Assembly (NCBI GenBank): GCA_003555185.1
Contig: PWFZ01000307.1
Span: forward strand, 1 to 6,627
Direction: 5' to 3'
Origin: Balneolaceae bacterium
GTDB lineage: Bacteria; Bacteroidota; Rhodothermia; Balneolales; Balneolaceae
Length of the DNA: 6,627 nt
Within the stretch, counting starts at the first letter, position 1. The number at the start of each line of letters is the position of its first letter. The notes under the pieces were generated by a model, which was not told the DNA's origin, made no database searches, and saw only the letters and a list, made by a program, of their open reading frames with translations. Position numbers and translations under genes: made by a program. Positions 1 to 6,284 of the stretch are shown here, piece by piece.

Positions 1-730
1 AGATGAACAGATCATCGTGGTAAATAAAGCGGCGGATATGGTAGTGCATCCGGCATTTGGAAATTGGACCGGTACCATGGTAAATGGTCTGATGTATCAC
101 ACCCGGGAAAATCTCTCTAAAACGGATGAAGAAACACTGCGCCCGGGAATTGTTCACCGGCTGGATAAAAACACCAGTGGATTGTTGGTGGTTGCTAAAG
201 ATGAAGTTTCTCACAGTAAACTGGCAAAACAGTTTGCAGAAAAAACCGCTCAACGAACCTATTGGGCTATCGTATGGGGAAATCCTCCTGATGAAGGGAC
301 CATTGAAGGGAATCTGGGACGATCACCAAAAGACCGTAAAGTGATGACTGTCCTTCCGGAAGGACAAGGGAAAAAGGCAGTAACTCATTTTAAGAAAATC
401 GAATCCTTCGATCACCTGGCGCTACTCGAAATTAATCTCGAAACAGGCCGCACACACCAGATTCGGGTGCATATGCAGCGTAAGGGATTTTACATTTTTG
501 GGGATACGACCTATGGCGGGACTGCTGTGCGGTATGGACCCAACACCGGTAGCCGAAAAGCGATGTTTAATAACCTGTTTGCGCGCGTAAACGATCAGGT
601 TCTGCACGCAAAAACACTTGGATTTGTACACCCGGAAACGGATAAATTTATCGAGTTCGATTCAGAGCTTCCCGAAGATTTTCAGTATGTTTTAAAAACC
701 CTGAGAACAAATTGTAAACCATCATATTAA
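1..730 (+). CDS. RluD/RluA-family 23S rRNA pseudouridine synthase, 5' truncated by window edge
   Basis: The frame is open from base 2 (D-E-Q-I-I-V-V-N-K...), so the gene begins upstream of the window. The GTG at 17 lies inside the conserved 'vvnKpaglvvHP' stretch and should not be taken as the start. The RluA-type catalytic motif GIVHRLDKNTSG is present; its HRLD aspartate, codon 164-166, is the residue that attacks uridine in this family. A second family motif, LETGRTHQIRVHM, is encoded at about 437-475. These enzymes isomerise specific uridines of large-subunit rRNA to pseudouridine in the cytoplasm. The usual N-terminal S4 RNA-binding domain would lie in the missing part, roughly 85-90 residues by comparison with RluD, so RluD is favoured over RluA or RluC but not proven. 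The stop is two bases before gldC, which suggests co-transcription. Confidence 0.93.
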   Translation, partial: DEQIIVVNKAADMVVHPAFGNWTGTMVNGLMYHTRENLSKTDEETLRPGIVHRLDKNTSGLLVVAKDEVSHSKLAKQFAEKTAQRTYWAIVWGNPPDEGTIEGNLGRSPKDRKVMTVLPEGQGKKAVTHFKKIESFDHLALLEINLETGRTHQIRVHMQRKGFYIFGDTTYGGTAVRYGPNTGSRKAMFNNLFARVNDQVLHAKTLGFVHPETDKFIEFDSELPEDFQYVLKTLRTNCKPSY

Positions 731-732
731 TT

Positions 733-1068
733 ATGTCTGCGAAAAGTAAAAAGATCAATATCGAAGTTGAATTAGATGAAAAGGATATCCCATCAAACAT
801 TAAGTGGGATGCCACCGACCTGGATGGGTATGAAGAGGCATCCTGCCGGGCAATGTTGCTTTCATTGTGGGATCACTCCAACAAAGACACGCTGCGGCTG
901 GATCTTTGGACTCGTGATATGACCATCGATGAGATGAAGATATTTTTTCATCAAACACTGGTAACTATGGCTGACACTTTAGAACAATCTACCAATGATG
1001 ATCGCATCAGCGGCGACATGAGGGATTTTTGTGACTATTTTGCTGAAAAGATGAATATTGAATCATAA
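733..1068 (+). CDS. gldC: Gliding motility protein GldC homologue
   Basis: This 111-residue cytoplasmic-looking protein has no signal peptide or membrane segment. I recognise the GldC pattern: an N-terminal beta-rich part (INIEVELDEKDIPSNIKWDA, residues 9-28), then the conserved block with LSLWD, KDTLRLDLWT, DEMKIFFHQTL, MADTLEQSTND and MRDFCDYFAEK. The length matches the family. GldC was first described beside GldB in Flavobacterium gliding bacteria, where it supports gliding but is less essential than GldB. Its biochemical role is unknown, and it also occurs in Bacteroidota that do not glide. No gldB is visible here; the neighbours are a pseudouridine synthase and accA. ATG at 733 is the natural start, two bases after the preceding stop, with no Shine-Dalgarno sequence. 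Presence of this gene alone does not show that the organism glides. Confidence 0.9.
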   Translation: MSAKSKKINIEVELDEKDIPSNIKWDATDLDGYEEASCRAMLLSLWDHSNKDTLRLDLWTRDMTIDEMKIFFHQTLVTMADTLEQSTNDDRISGDMRDFCDYFAEKMNIES

Positions 1069-1150
1069 GGTATAACGCTTCACTGCGTAGCTCAGCGAAA
1101 AGTTAGTATATTACCGATCTGAAAAACATTAAATAACCTACGTTTTTACA

Positions 1151-2110
1151 ATGCAATATCTCGATTTTGAACAACCCATTGCGGATCTTGAAAAGAAAAT
1201 ACAGGAGCTGCAGGATTTATCTGTCGGTGATGGAGTACTGCAACCGGAAATTGAACGTCTGAACAAAAAGGCGGATCAGCTTCGTGAATCGATTTTTGAT
1301 AATCTGACCCGCTGGCAACGTGTTCAATTGGCACGCCATCCCGAGCGGCCCTACACGCTGGATTATCTGGAGCGAATTGCCGACGATTTTCAGGAGCTGC
1401 ATGGCGACCGTTACTATGATGATGACAAAGCCATAATCGGAGGATTTGCCAAAATTGATGGTGAATCTGTAATGATTATAGGTCATCAAAAGGGTCGGGA
1501 TACAAAAGATCGTCAATATCGAAATTTTGGAATGGCCAATCCCGAGGGGTACCGAAAAGCATATCGCTTGATGAAGCTTGCAGAGAAATTTAACGTACCG
1601 ATTATCACGTTGCTTGATACTCCCGGCGCCTATCCGGGACTGGAGGCTGAGGAGCGTGGTCAGGCCGAGGCGATTGCCAAGAATTTAAAAATGATGGCAA
1701 CTCTCGAAGTCCCGTTTATCACTATCGTAATTGGCGAGGGAGCCAGCGGGGGCGCTATCGGGATTGGAATGGGCAACGAAGTGTTCATGATGGAGAATAC
1801 CTGGTATTCTGTGATTGCTCCTGAGTCCTGTTCATCTATTTTATGGAAAACCTGGGACTATAAAGAACAGGCCGCATCAGCACTAAAACTTACTGCAAAA
1901 GATCTGCTGGAATTTAAAGTGATTGATGGAATTATCCCTGAACCTTTAGGTGGAGCTCACCGGGACTACGATCAGTCTGCTGATGCGCTAAAGAAGCAGA
2001 TTTTGAAAAGCCTGAAGAAACTCAAGAAAATGAAGCCCGAAAAGCTGGTTGATTCACGAATTGAAAAATATTCGAACATGGGCGTTTGGCTGCAGGGTGA
2101 AGAATCGTAA
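1151..2110 (+). CDS. accA: Acetyl-CoA carboxylase carboxyltransferase subunit alpha
   Basis: The product has 319 residues, the usual bacterial AccA length. With AccD it forms the carboxyltransferase that moves CO2 from carboxybiotin to acetyl-CoA, giving malonyl-CoA for fatty acid synthesis in the cytoplasm. The N-terminal helical region (about residues 8-50) is typical of AccA. The crotonase-like core follows: [18 protein letters not shown] (111-128), the substrate-loop motif [16 protein letters not shown] (156-171), the glycine-rich [15 protein letters not shown] (195-209) that supplies the oxyanion site, and [17 protein letters not shown] (219-235). All are intact. A lysine-rich tail (about 281-298) precedes the C-terminus. 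No accB, accC or accD lies in the window, so the subunits are encoded elsewhere. ATG at 1151 has no Shine-Dalgarno sequence. The 82-base gap upstream could hold its own promoter, but I see no convincing match. Confidence 0.97.
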   Translation: MQYLDFEQPIADLEKKIQELQDLSVGDGVLQPEIERLNKKADQLRESIFDNLTRWQRVQLARHPERPYTLDYLERIADDFQELHGDRYYDDDKAIIGGFAKIDGESVMIIGHQKGRDTKDRQYRNFGMANPEGYRKAYRLMKLAEKFNVPIITLLDTPGAYPGLEAEERGQAEAIAKNLKMMATLEVPFITIVIGEGASGGAIGIGMGNEVFMMENTWYSVIAPESCSSILWKTWDYKEQAASALKLTAKDLLEFKVIDGIIPEPLGGAHRDYDQSADALKKQILKSLKKLKKMKPEKLVDSRIEKYSNMGVWLQGEES

Positions 2111-2214
2111 CAGATTGCATGATTCGATATCCCAACAGTAGTCGTTCAAACATCCGCATTAACGAAAAAAGTGCAGAGCTATCTCCCGGATATCGTTTCG
2201 TGAATAGTAATTAA

Positions 2215-2661
2215 GTGCAACACAGAACGCTATATATCGTAGTGTGCTTTGGCCTGTTGGCTGTAGTGCTATTTTCACTTGGGGAAGTTCTTTGGGGTCG
2301 CAGTGACTCCGGGAACTGGACAGAGTGGTTGTTTTATGGAATTTGCCATCAATTACCCGATCGAACATATTCTCCAGGCGGGTACTTTATGGCGGTGAAT
2401 ACGCGCTGTTTTGGCATATTTTTGGGATTATGGCTTGGCTGGATCAGCATTCCATGGGTGAAGTCGAAAACTGTTGGGAAACGATGGCCGATGTGGATAT
2501 TAGCAGTTGCAGTGATCCTCCAAATCATCGATTTTTCAGGGAATATTGTTGGGCTGTGGGAAAACACAAATCACAGCAGAGCCGCACTCGGTTTATTACT
2601 GGGGATTTCTGTACCGATAGCAATTGCAGATTTATTTTATTTGCAGCTCAAAAACAATTAA
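2215..2661 (+). CDS. DUF2085 family membrane protein
   Basis: This 148-residue protein has about four predicted membrane segments (roughly 6-24, 64-82, 91-112 and 122-144). It matches the DUF2085 layout: a CHQLPDRTY motif after the first segment (C44, H45), a second conserved site RCFGIFLG (C65), and a late D-[FG]-x-G-N...N-x-S-R-A-A-L-G-L-L-L-G block at 106-130. The family has no established function; conserved Cys/His residues could hint at metal or redox chemistry, but that is inference. The site usually written CxRC reads NTRC here (N62), so the first cysteine of that pair is absent. The start is GTG at 2215, directly after an in-frame TAA (2212-2214), so the frame cannot extend further. 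A later in-frame start is possible because there is no Shine-Dalgarno sequence. It is 18 bases upstream of the next membrane-protein gene. Confidence 0.8.
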   Translation: MQHRTLYIVVCFGLLAVVLFSLGEVLWGRSDSGNWTEWLFYGICHQLPDRTYSPGGYFMAVNTRCFGIFLGLWLGWISIPWVKSKTVGKRWPMWILAVAVILQIIDFSGNIVGLWENTNHSRAALGLLLGISVPIAIADLFYLQLKNN

Positions 2662-2679
2662 ATAACAATTAAACATACT

Positions 2680-3261
2680 ATGGAAGAGATAAATAACAGT
2701 GAGGTTGATCGTACAATAAGCGATTTTTGGCCATCAATTGCGTTGGTGGGGAGCATATTCGGAGTTATTATTTTTGCATTGGGCCTGGTTTTTGGATATA
2801 TGCAGATTCAGTCTGAGCCAACAGGCGCAATTTTTTCGCCGATGATGTTCAGCGGCGTTATTGTATGTCTTGTTGTGGCTTTTGCAGGAATTATGGCCAT
2901 TTGGCACTACACCCGTGAAGTTACTCCATTTATAAAACTTGGACAGGGAGCTTTGATTGGGTTTTTAACCGGCGCTGTGTTAGTAATTGTGAGCACTGTT
3001 TTGAATGAATTGTGGCACGTAATTGACCCGGAATACACCCAGAAAGTTATTGATTCCACAGTCGCGGGCCTGGAAGCCATGGATCTTCCCGAAGACACAA
3101 AGAATACAATGATTGATGCAACCGTTGAAAGTATGCGAAGCGAGCAATCAATTTTCTCACAAATTTTGTACGGAATACCGATGTACGGAATTTTAAATCT
3201 GATCACGGGTCTGATCGGAGTAAAAATATTTGGAAAAAAAGAAGACGAGGAGACGTTTTAA
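2680..3261 (+). CDS. DUF4199-type four-helix membrane protein
   Basis: The product has 193 residues. Four hydrophobic segments are visible at about 18-40, 54-76, 87-109 and 161-184. A charged, helical loop between segments three and four (about 115-158) starts with IDPEY, and the protein ends in the polar tail GKKEDEETF. This arrangement, including G-x-L-x-G-Q-G-A-x-x-G-like residues before segment three and the iDPeY motif just after it, resembles Bacteroidota DUF4199 proteins, whose function is unknown. No catalytic motif is seen. ATG at 2680 is preceded by an AT-rich stretch holding two copies of AACAATTAAA and no Shine-Dalgarno sequence. The next gene starts three bases after its stop, so translation of the two is probably coupled. 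The family assignment comes from pattern memory and needs a profile search; an integral membrane protein is certain enough. Confidence 0.75.
   Translation: MEEINNSEVDRTISDFWPSIALVGSIFGVIIFALGLVFGYMQIQSEPTGAIFSPMMFSGVIVCLVVAFAGIMAIWHYTREVTPFIKLGQGALIGFLTGAVLVIVSTVLNELWHVIDPEYTQKVIDSTVAGLEAMDLPEDTKNTMIDATVESMRSEQSIFSQILYGIPMYGILNLITGLIGVKIFGKKEDEETF
3247..3252 (+). promoter_or_regulatory. Possible ribosome binding site for the CPBP gene
   Basis: GAGGAG lies inside the last codons of the DUF4199-type gene, 12 bases before the TTG start at 3265. The spacing is long and this genome mostly lacks such sites, so it may simply reflect the Asp-Glu-Glu codons. It is mildly consistent with choosing the TTG start. 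Confidence 0.25.
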
Positions 3262-3264
3262 GGA

Positions 3265-4197
3265 TTGAACAATTCAGAATTTGATTTAAAAAATACCCGG
3301 CAAAGTATCGAGTCGTGGGCTGTACGCAATGGATTTGCGCACTGGTCAATTGCCATGACATGGTTGATCGTTGCCTTTGTACTTTTCCAGCTGACAGCAG
3401 GGTTGGTATATACCGCTCTTCTGTTTGCAACCGGAGAAATAGAAAATGTAGCGGAACTTGGCGCGGCTTTAATGACGAGGCTGGATCTGCTTTTTATTGG
3501 TAATTCAACCGGCCAGATTCTCTTTTTGGGTCTGGCTACATTCGGTGTGGTTCAGCTCCATCGCGACGATGAATCAACAAGTTCATTTATGCGAATGATC
3601 TGGGATAAGGAAACATCAAAGTATATGGTGATCGCGGTAATATTTACCGTAGTTATTCAACCTATGGTTCTTTTTCTTGGACATTTGAACTCCATGTTAC
3701 CGGTACCTGATTCCATGATTGAAATGCAGGAATCTCAGTTTAAGATGCTGGAGAGCTTCCTTAAGACGGATGGCGTGATGTGGTTTGCCATCTTTAATAT
3801 TGCTCTTGTACCGGCATTTGCCGAGGAGTTTCTGTTTCGTGGATATATACTCCGCGCTTTTGAAAAAAGCTGGGGTATCATTGCAGCAATCGTGGTTTCA
3901 AGTCTGATATTTGGACTATTTCATCTGCAGCTTACTAATTTGTTACCACTGGCTACCCTCGGCGCTATGATGGCTATATTAACATGGTTAAGCGGATCGT
4001 TATGGCCGGCTGTTTTAGCTCACTTTTTAAACAATGGAGCGGCCGTAGTTATGGCCACACACTACCCGGAACTTGCATTTGCTGATACAACGGCAACTAC
4101 TTTGCCTCCGATTTGGGCACTGGTATTAAGTGTGTTATTAACCGGAGTAGTTCTATATTATCTTTTTAATACGTCACAAAAACACCTTACGACATGA
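3265..4197 (+). CDS. CPBP family intramembrane protease homologue (Abi/CAAX-type)
   Basis: This 310-residue polytopic membrane protein carries all three sites expected of the CPBP (Rce1-like) metal-dependent intramembrane protease family: EEFLFR at 187-192 (E187, E188, R192), FGLFH at 216-220 (H220), and HFLNN at 253-257 (H253, N257). Hydrophobic segments occur at about 29-55, 77-98, 119-140, 171-186, 205-219, 226-241, 245-262 and 283-301. In bacteria these proteins are linked to peptide maturation, bacteriocin self-immunity or membrane-protein processing, but the substrate of most is unknown; nothing here identifies one, and no bacteriocin precursor is seen nearby. TTG at 3265, three bases after the preceding stop, is the best start; the first in-frame ATG (M31) would cut into the first membrane segment. 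Its stop overlaps the next start as ATGA, implying coupled translation. Confidence 0.9.
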   Translation: MNNSEFDLKNTRQSIESWAVRNGFAHWSIAMTWLIVAFVLFQLTAGLVYTALLFATGEIENVAELGAALMTRLDLLFIGNSTGQILFLGLATFGVVQLHRDDESTSSFMRMIWDKETSKYMVIAVIFTVVIQPMVLFLGHLNSMLPVPDSMIEMQESQFKMLESFLKTDGVMWFAIFNIALVPAFAEEFLFRGYILRAFEKSWGIIAAIVVSSLIFGLFHLQLTNLLPLATLGAMMAILTWLSGSLWPAVLAHFLNNGAAVVMATHYPELAFADTTATTLPPIWALVLSVLLTGVVLYYLFNTSQKHLTT

Positions 4198-4460
4198 GTT
4201 TTTTTGGAGGAGGTAAACCGAACGAGATTGAAAACTGGGTCTGCGTAATGGAGCGCAGCAGCGAGTTTGAAGTGGAGATGGCAAAAAACTATCTTGCTAA
4301 TCAGAAAATACCGTCCAATATTCTTTCAAAACGTGACTCTGCTCATGGGCTTAATATTGGGGAAATGTCTTTGATTTATCTGTATGTTCCCCAGGGATTT
4401 GAGAAAAAAGCCAGAAAGGCACTTGCTGAACTGCAAGATAAACTTGACGAAGACGAATAA
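4194..4460 (+). CDS. DUF2007 domain protein (small GlnB-like fold candidate)
   Basis: The product has 88 residues and is soluble and acidic at the C-terminus (DKLDEDE). A short glycine-rich lead (FFGGGK, 3-8) precedes a beta-alpha-beta-like pattern: strand WVCVMERSS (15-23), helix EFEVEMAKNYLANQKI (24-39), strand SNILSK (41-46), strand SLIYLYVP (59-66), helix GFEKKARKALAELQDKL (68-84). This matches DUF2007, described as a putative signal-transducing domain with a ferredoxin/GlnB-like fold; no ligand or partner is established. The ATG overlaps the CPBP stop by four bases and the next gene, cdsA, begins two bases after its stop. It is therefore probably made together with the protease homologue and the CDP-diacylglycerol synthase. 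A regulatory role towards either is speculation. Confidence 0.8.
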   Translation: MSFFGGGKPNEIENWVCVMERSSEFEVEMAKNYLANQKIPSNILSKRDSAHGLNIGEMSLIYLYVPQGFEKKARKALAELQDKLDEDE

Positions 4461-4462
4461 AT

Positions 4463-5263
4463 TTGAGTGAACTAGCCAAGCGTATTCTTTTTGCTGTGCC
4501 TGCGGCCATACTGTTTTTAGCAGTACTTTGGTTAGGCGGAATCTATTTCGAACTGCTGGTCGGCGTTATGGCCGCAATAACCATGCGGGAAATACATGGT
4601 CTGTTAAAGAAATCGAACACGCCCGATTTTCACTGGATAAGCTGGCTTTTAGCTCTTTCAATTTGGTTCAGTGTCAGGTTGCCCGAAACAGTGGTGCTAG
4701 CTATTGCCGGTATCGTTGTACTGGTAACTATCTGGTCTTTTATAAGTAAGAAAAATGTCAATTCCAGACGCTGGCTAAGCACTCTTTTTTGTGGAGTGTA
4801 TGCCCCCCTGGGATTTGTGATGCTGGTACGTATAAGAAGTCTTGGATTGGAAGTTGAAGGATTTTGGCTCGCAATGGCGGTTCTTTTTATGATTTGGGGA
4901 AATGATGTATTTGCCTATTTCGGTGGCAAAACCTTCGGTAAAACCCCACTTGCTCCAAAAGTAAGCCCCAATAAAACATGGGAAGGATTCTTTTTTGGCC
5001 TTATAGGTGCCACTGTAGGATTGATGATCGCCTATGGCTTAGCTGCCCCTTTCCCCATAACAATACCCGCAATATTACCGGTTGTAATTATAGTAAGCAT
5101 ATTTGGCCCTTTAGGAGATCTGCTCGAAAGCCGACTGAAAAGAATTGCCGGCGTAAAAGATTCGTCGAACCTGCTACCCGGCCACGGTGGCTTTTTTGAT
5201 CGGTTTGATGCATTAATTTTAACAACACCCTTTCTCTTTTTCTACTTTTCTCTTTTCCTGTAA
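4463..5263 (+). CDS. cdsA: Phosphatidate cytidylyltransferase (CDP-diacylglycerol synthase)
   Basis: This 266-residue membrane enzyme makes CDP-diacylglycerol from phosphatidic acid and CTP, the branch point for bacterial phospholipid synthesis at the inner membrane. The C-terminal CdsA signature is complete at 223-249: S-R-L-K-R-(4)-K-D-S-S-N-L-L-P-G-H-G-G-F-F-D-R-F-D. The upstream motifs NDVFAYFGGKTFGK (147-160) and SPNKTWEG (168-175) are also present; the acidic residues in these motifs bind metal and CTP in the family. About seven or eight hydrophobic segments cover the rest, with a hydrophobic end (FLFFYFSLFL). The start is TTG at 4463, two bases after the DUF2007 stop, with no Shine-Dalgarno sequence. 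It gives the expected short cytoplasmic lead S-E-L-A-K-R. It is the last gene of the close-packed membrane-gene run; 87 non-coding bases follow. Confidence 0.96.
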   Translation: MSELAKRILFAVPAAILFLAVLWLGGIYFELLVGVMAAITMREIHGLLKKSNTPDFHWISWLLALSIWFSVRLPETVVLAIAGIVVLVTIWSFISKKNVNSRRWLSTLFCGVYAPLGFVMLVRIRSLGLEVEGFWLAMAVLFMIWGNDVFAYFGGKTFGKTPLAPKVSPNKTWEGFFFGLIGATVGLMIAYGLAAPFPITIPAILPVVIIVSIFGPLGDLLESRLKRIAGVKDSSNLLPGHGGFFDRFDALILTTPFLFFYFSLFL

Positions 5264-5350
5264 CCCGCCTTACATTTAGAAGTAAAGCTTGCATATACTT
5301 ATATTTAAAAGTGCAGTGGATTGAAACTTAACTTTGATTGTTCATCAATT

Positions 5351-6259
5351 ATGGAAAACACGAAACAGATTTTAATTACCGGTGGTACAGGTTTCATAGG
5401 CAATTATCTTTGCGATGAGTTGATGCGTCTCGGTCATTTTTTAACAATTATCACTCGCTCACCAAAGAAATATCAGGAAGAGGAAGCGAAAAATCAGCGC
5501 TACATCGGATGGGATGATGATCTGACTGCCCAAATGGAAAAAACTGATGTTGTGATAAATCTGGCGGGCGAAAATCTCTTTGGTCAAAGATGGACGGATG
5601 ATGTGAAAGACAGGCTATACAACAGCCGCATTGAAGGAACACGGAAGCTGGTTCAGGCTATGAGGAATGCTGATAAACGGCCTGAACTATTTATCTCTGC
5701 CTCGGGAGTTAACTATTACCAGACAAAAGGGGATGAGCTGATTGATGAATCCGGAGAGCCGGGAAGTGATTTTCTTGCAGATATTTGTATTGACTGGGAA
5801 AAAGAAGCCCGAATGGCAGAACAGCTAAATGTTCGCACAGCGATTCCCCGAATATCTCCTGTCCTTCAGGATGGTGGCGGTATGATTGATAAAATGAAGC
5901 TGCCTTTTATGCTTTTTGCAGGTGGTCCTATTGGCAGCGGAAAACAATATGTGCCATGGATTCACATGGAAGACATGATCAGGGCGATTATCTATCCAAT
6001 GGAAAACAAAGACTTCGAAGGCCCTTATAATGCGTGCAGTCCCGATCATGTAACTATGAATGAACTCGCATCAACACTTGGTAGAGTCATGAATCGCCCT
6101 TCGTTTTTCCGTGTGCCGGAATTTGCACTGAAACTGGTACTGGGCGAAGCTGCCGCACCGGTGCTGGGTAGCCTTAAGGTACAGCCCAAAAAGCTTCAGA
6201 AAAGCGGCTTCCAGTTCAAATTTGACGACCTGGAAGAAGCCATCGCTGACATTTTGTAA
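5351..6259 (+). CDS. TIGR01777 family NAD(P)-binding epimerase/oxidoreductase (YfcH-like)
   Basis: I start at ATG 5351 (302 residues), because MENTKQILITGGTGFIG places the Rossmann motif (GGTGFIG, 11-17) at the extreme N-terminus as in relatives. A TTG at 5321 would add ten poorly conserved-looking residues. Other family marks are GWDDD (53-57), the cofactor-side NLAGENL (70-76), SASGVNYYQTKGDE (116-129) covering the SDR serine and tyrosine positions, PFMLFAGGPIGSGKQYVPWIHMED (185-208), and the C-terminal DUF1731-type domain from about 253, with L-G-E, LKVQPKKL and SGFQFKFDDLEEAI. The family is an extended short-chain dehydrogenase relative, annotated as sugar-nucleotide epimerase or oxidoreductase; its true substrate is unknown. 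It lacks a signal peptide, so it is cytoplasmic. The 87-base gap from cdsA suggests it may be transcribed separately. The repeat array begins directly after its stop codon. Confidence 0.92.
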   Translation: MENTKQILITGGTGFIGNYLCDELMRLGHFLTIITRSPKKYQEEEAKNQRYIGWDDDLTAQMEKTDVVINLAGENLFGQRWTDDVKDRLYNSRIEGTRKLVQAMRNADKRPELFISASGVNYYQTKGDELIDESGEPGSDFLADICIDWEKEARMAEQLNVRTAIPRISPVLQDGGGMIDKMKLPFMLFAGGPIGSGKQYVPWIHMEDMIRAIIYPMENKDFEGPYNACSPDHVTMNELASTLGRVMNRPSFFRVPEFALKLVLGEAAAPVLGSLKVQPKKLQKSGFQFKFDDLEEAIADIL

Positions 6260-6284
6260 AGTAGCACGGCGTGGACCTGAACCA
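6260..6284. repeat. Degenerate leading edge of the 75-base repeat array with a small hairpin
   Basis: GTAGCACGG (6261-6269) resembles the unit opening GTAGCGCGG, which recurs 25 bases later at 6286. GACCTGAA (6274-6281) is the exact reverse complement of TTCAGGTC found in every full unit. CGTGG (6270-6274) can pair with CCACG (6282-6286) around a seven-base loop. No T-run follows, so it is not a canonical terminator. It starts one base after the TAA of the preceding gene. Confidence 0.5.

Noticed and set aside
1075..1100. Hairpin/terminator between gldC and accA (CGCT...AGCG)
   Set aside because: Only four base pairs around a 14-base loop and no T-run.
1139..1146. Bacteroidota-type -7 box (TACGTTTT) upstream of accA
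   Set aside because: It lies within a few bases of the ATG at 1151, which would give an almost leaderless transcript, and no matching -33 TTG is at the right distance.
2125..2195. Inverted repeat CGATATCC / GGATATCG flanking the small ORF
   Set aside because: The arms contain the self-palindromic GATATC, so the match is cheap; the arms are 55 bases apart and GGATATCC also occurs in gldC.
4206..4214. Strong Shine-Dalgarno-like GGAGGAGGT just inside the DUF2007 gene
   Set aside because: It encodes the Gly-Gly-Gly of the N-terminus, no ATG, GTG or TTG in the right frame follows at suitable spacing, and the ATGA overlap start is well supported.
5267..5288. Terminator after cdsA: hairpin GCCTTAC / GTAAAGC with an eight-base loop
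   Set aside because: The stem has a central mismatch and is not followed by a T-run, so it is too weak to call.
5277..5307. Promoter for the epimerase gene: TATATT at 5300 with TTAGAA 17 bases upstream
   Set aside because: The -10 is good but the -35 matches only half the consensus, and it does not fit the Bacteroidota TTG/TAnnTTTG pattern with the right spacing. AT-rich gaps give such matches by chance.
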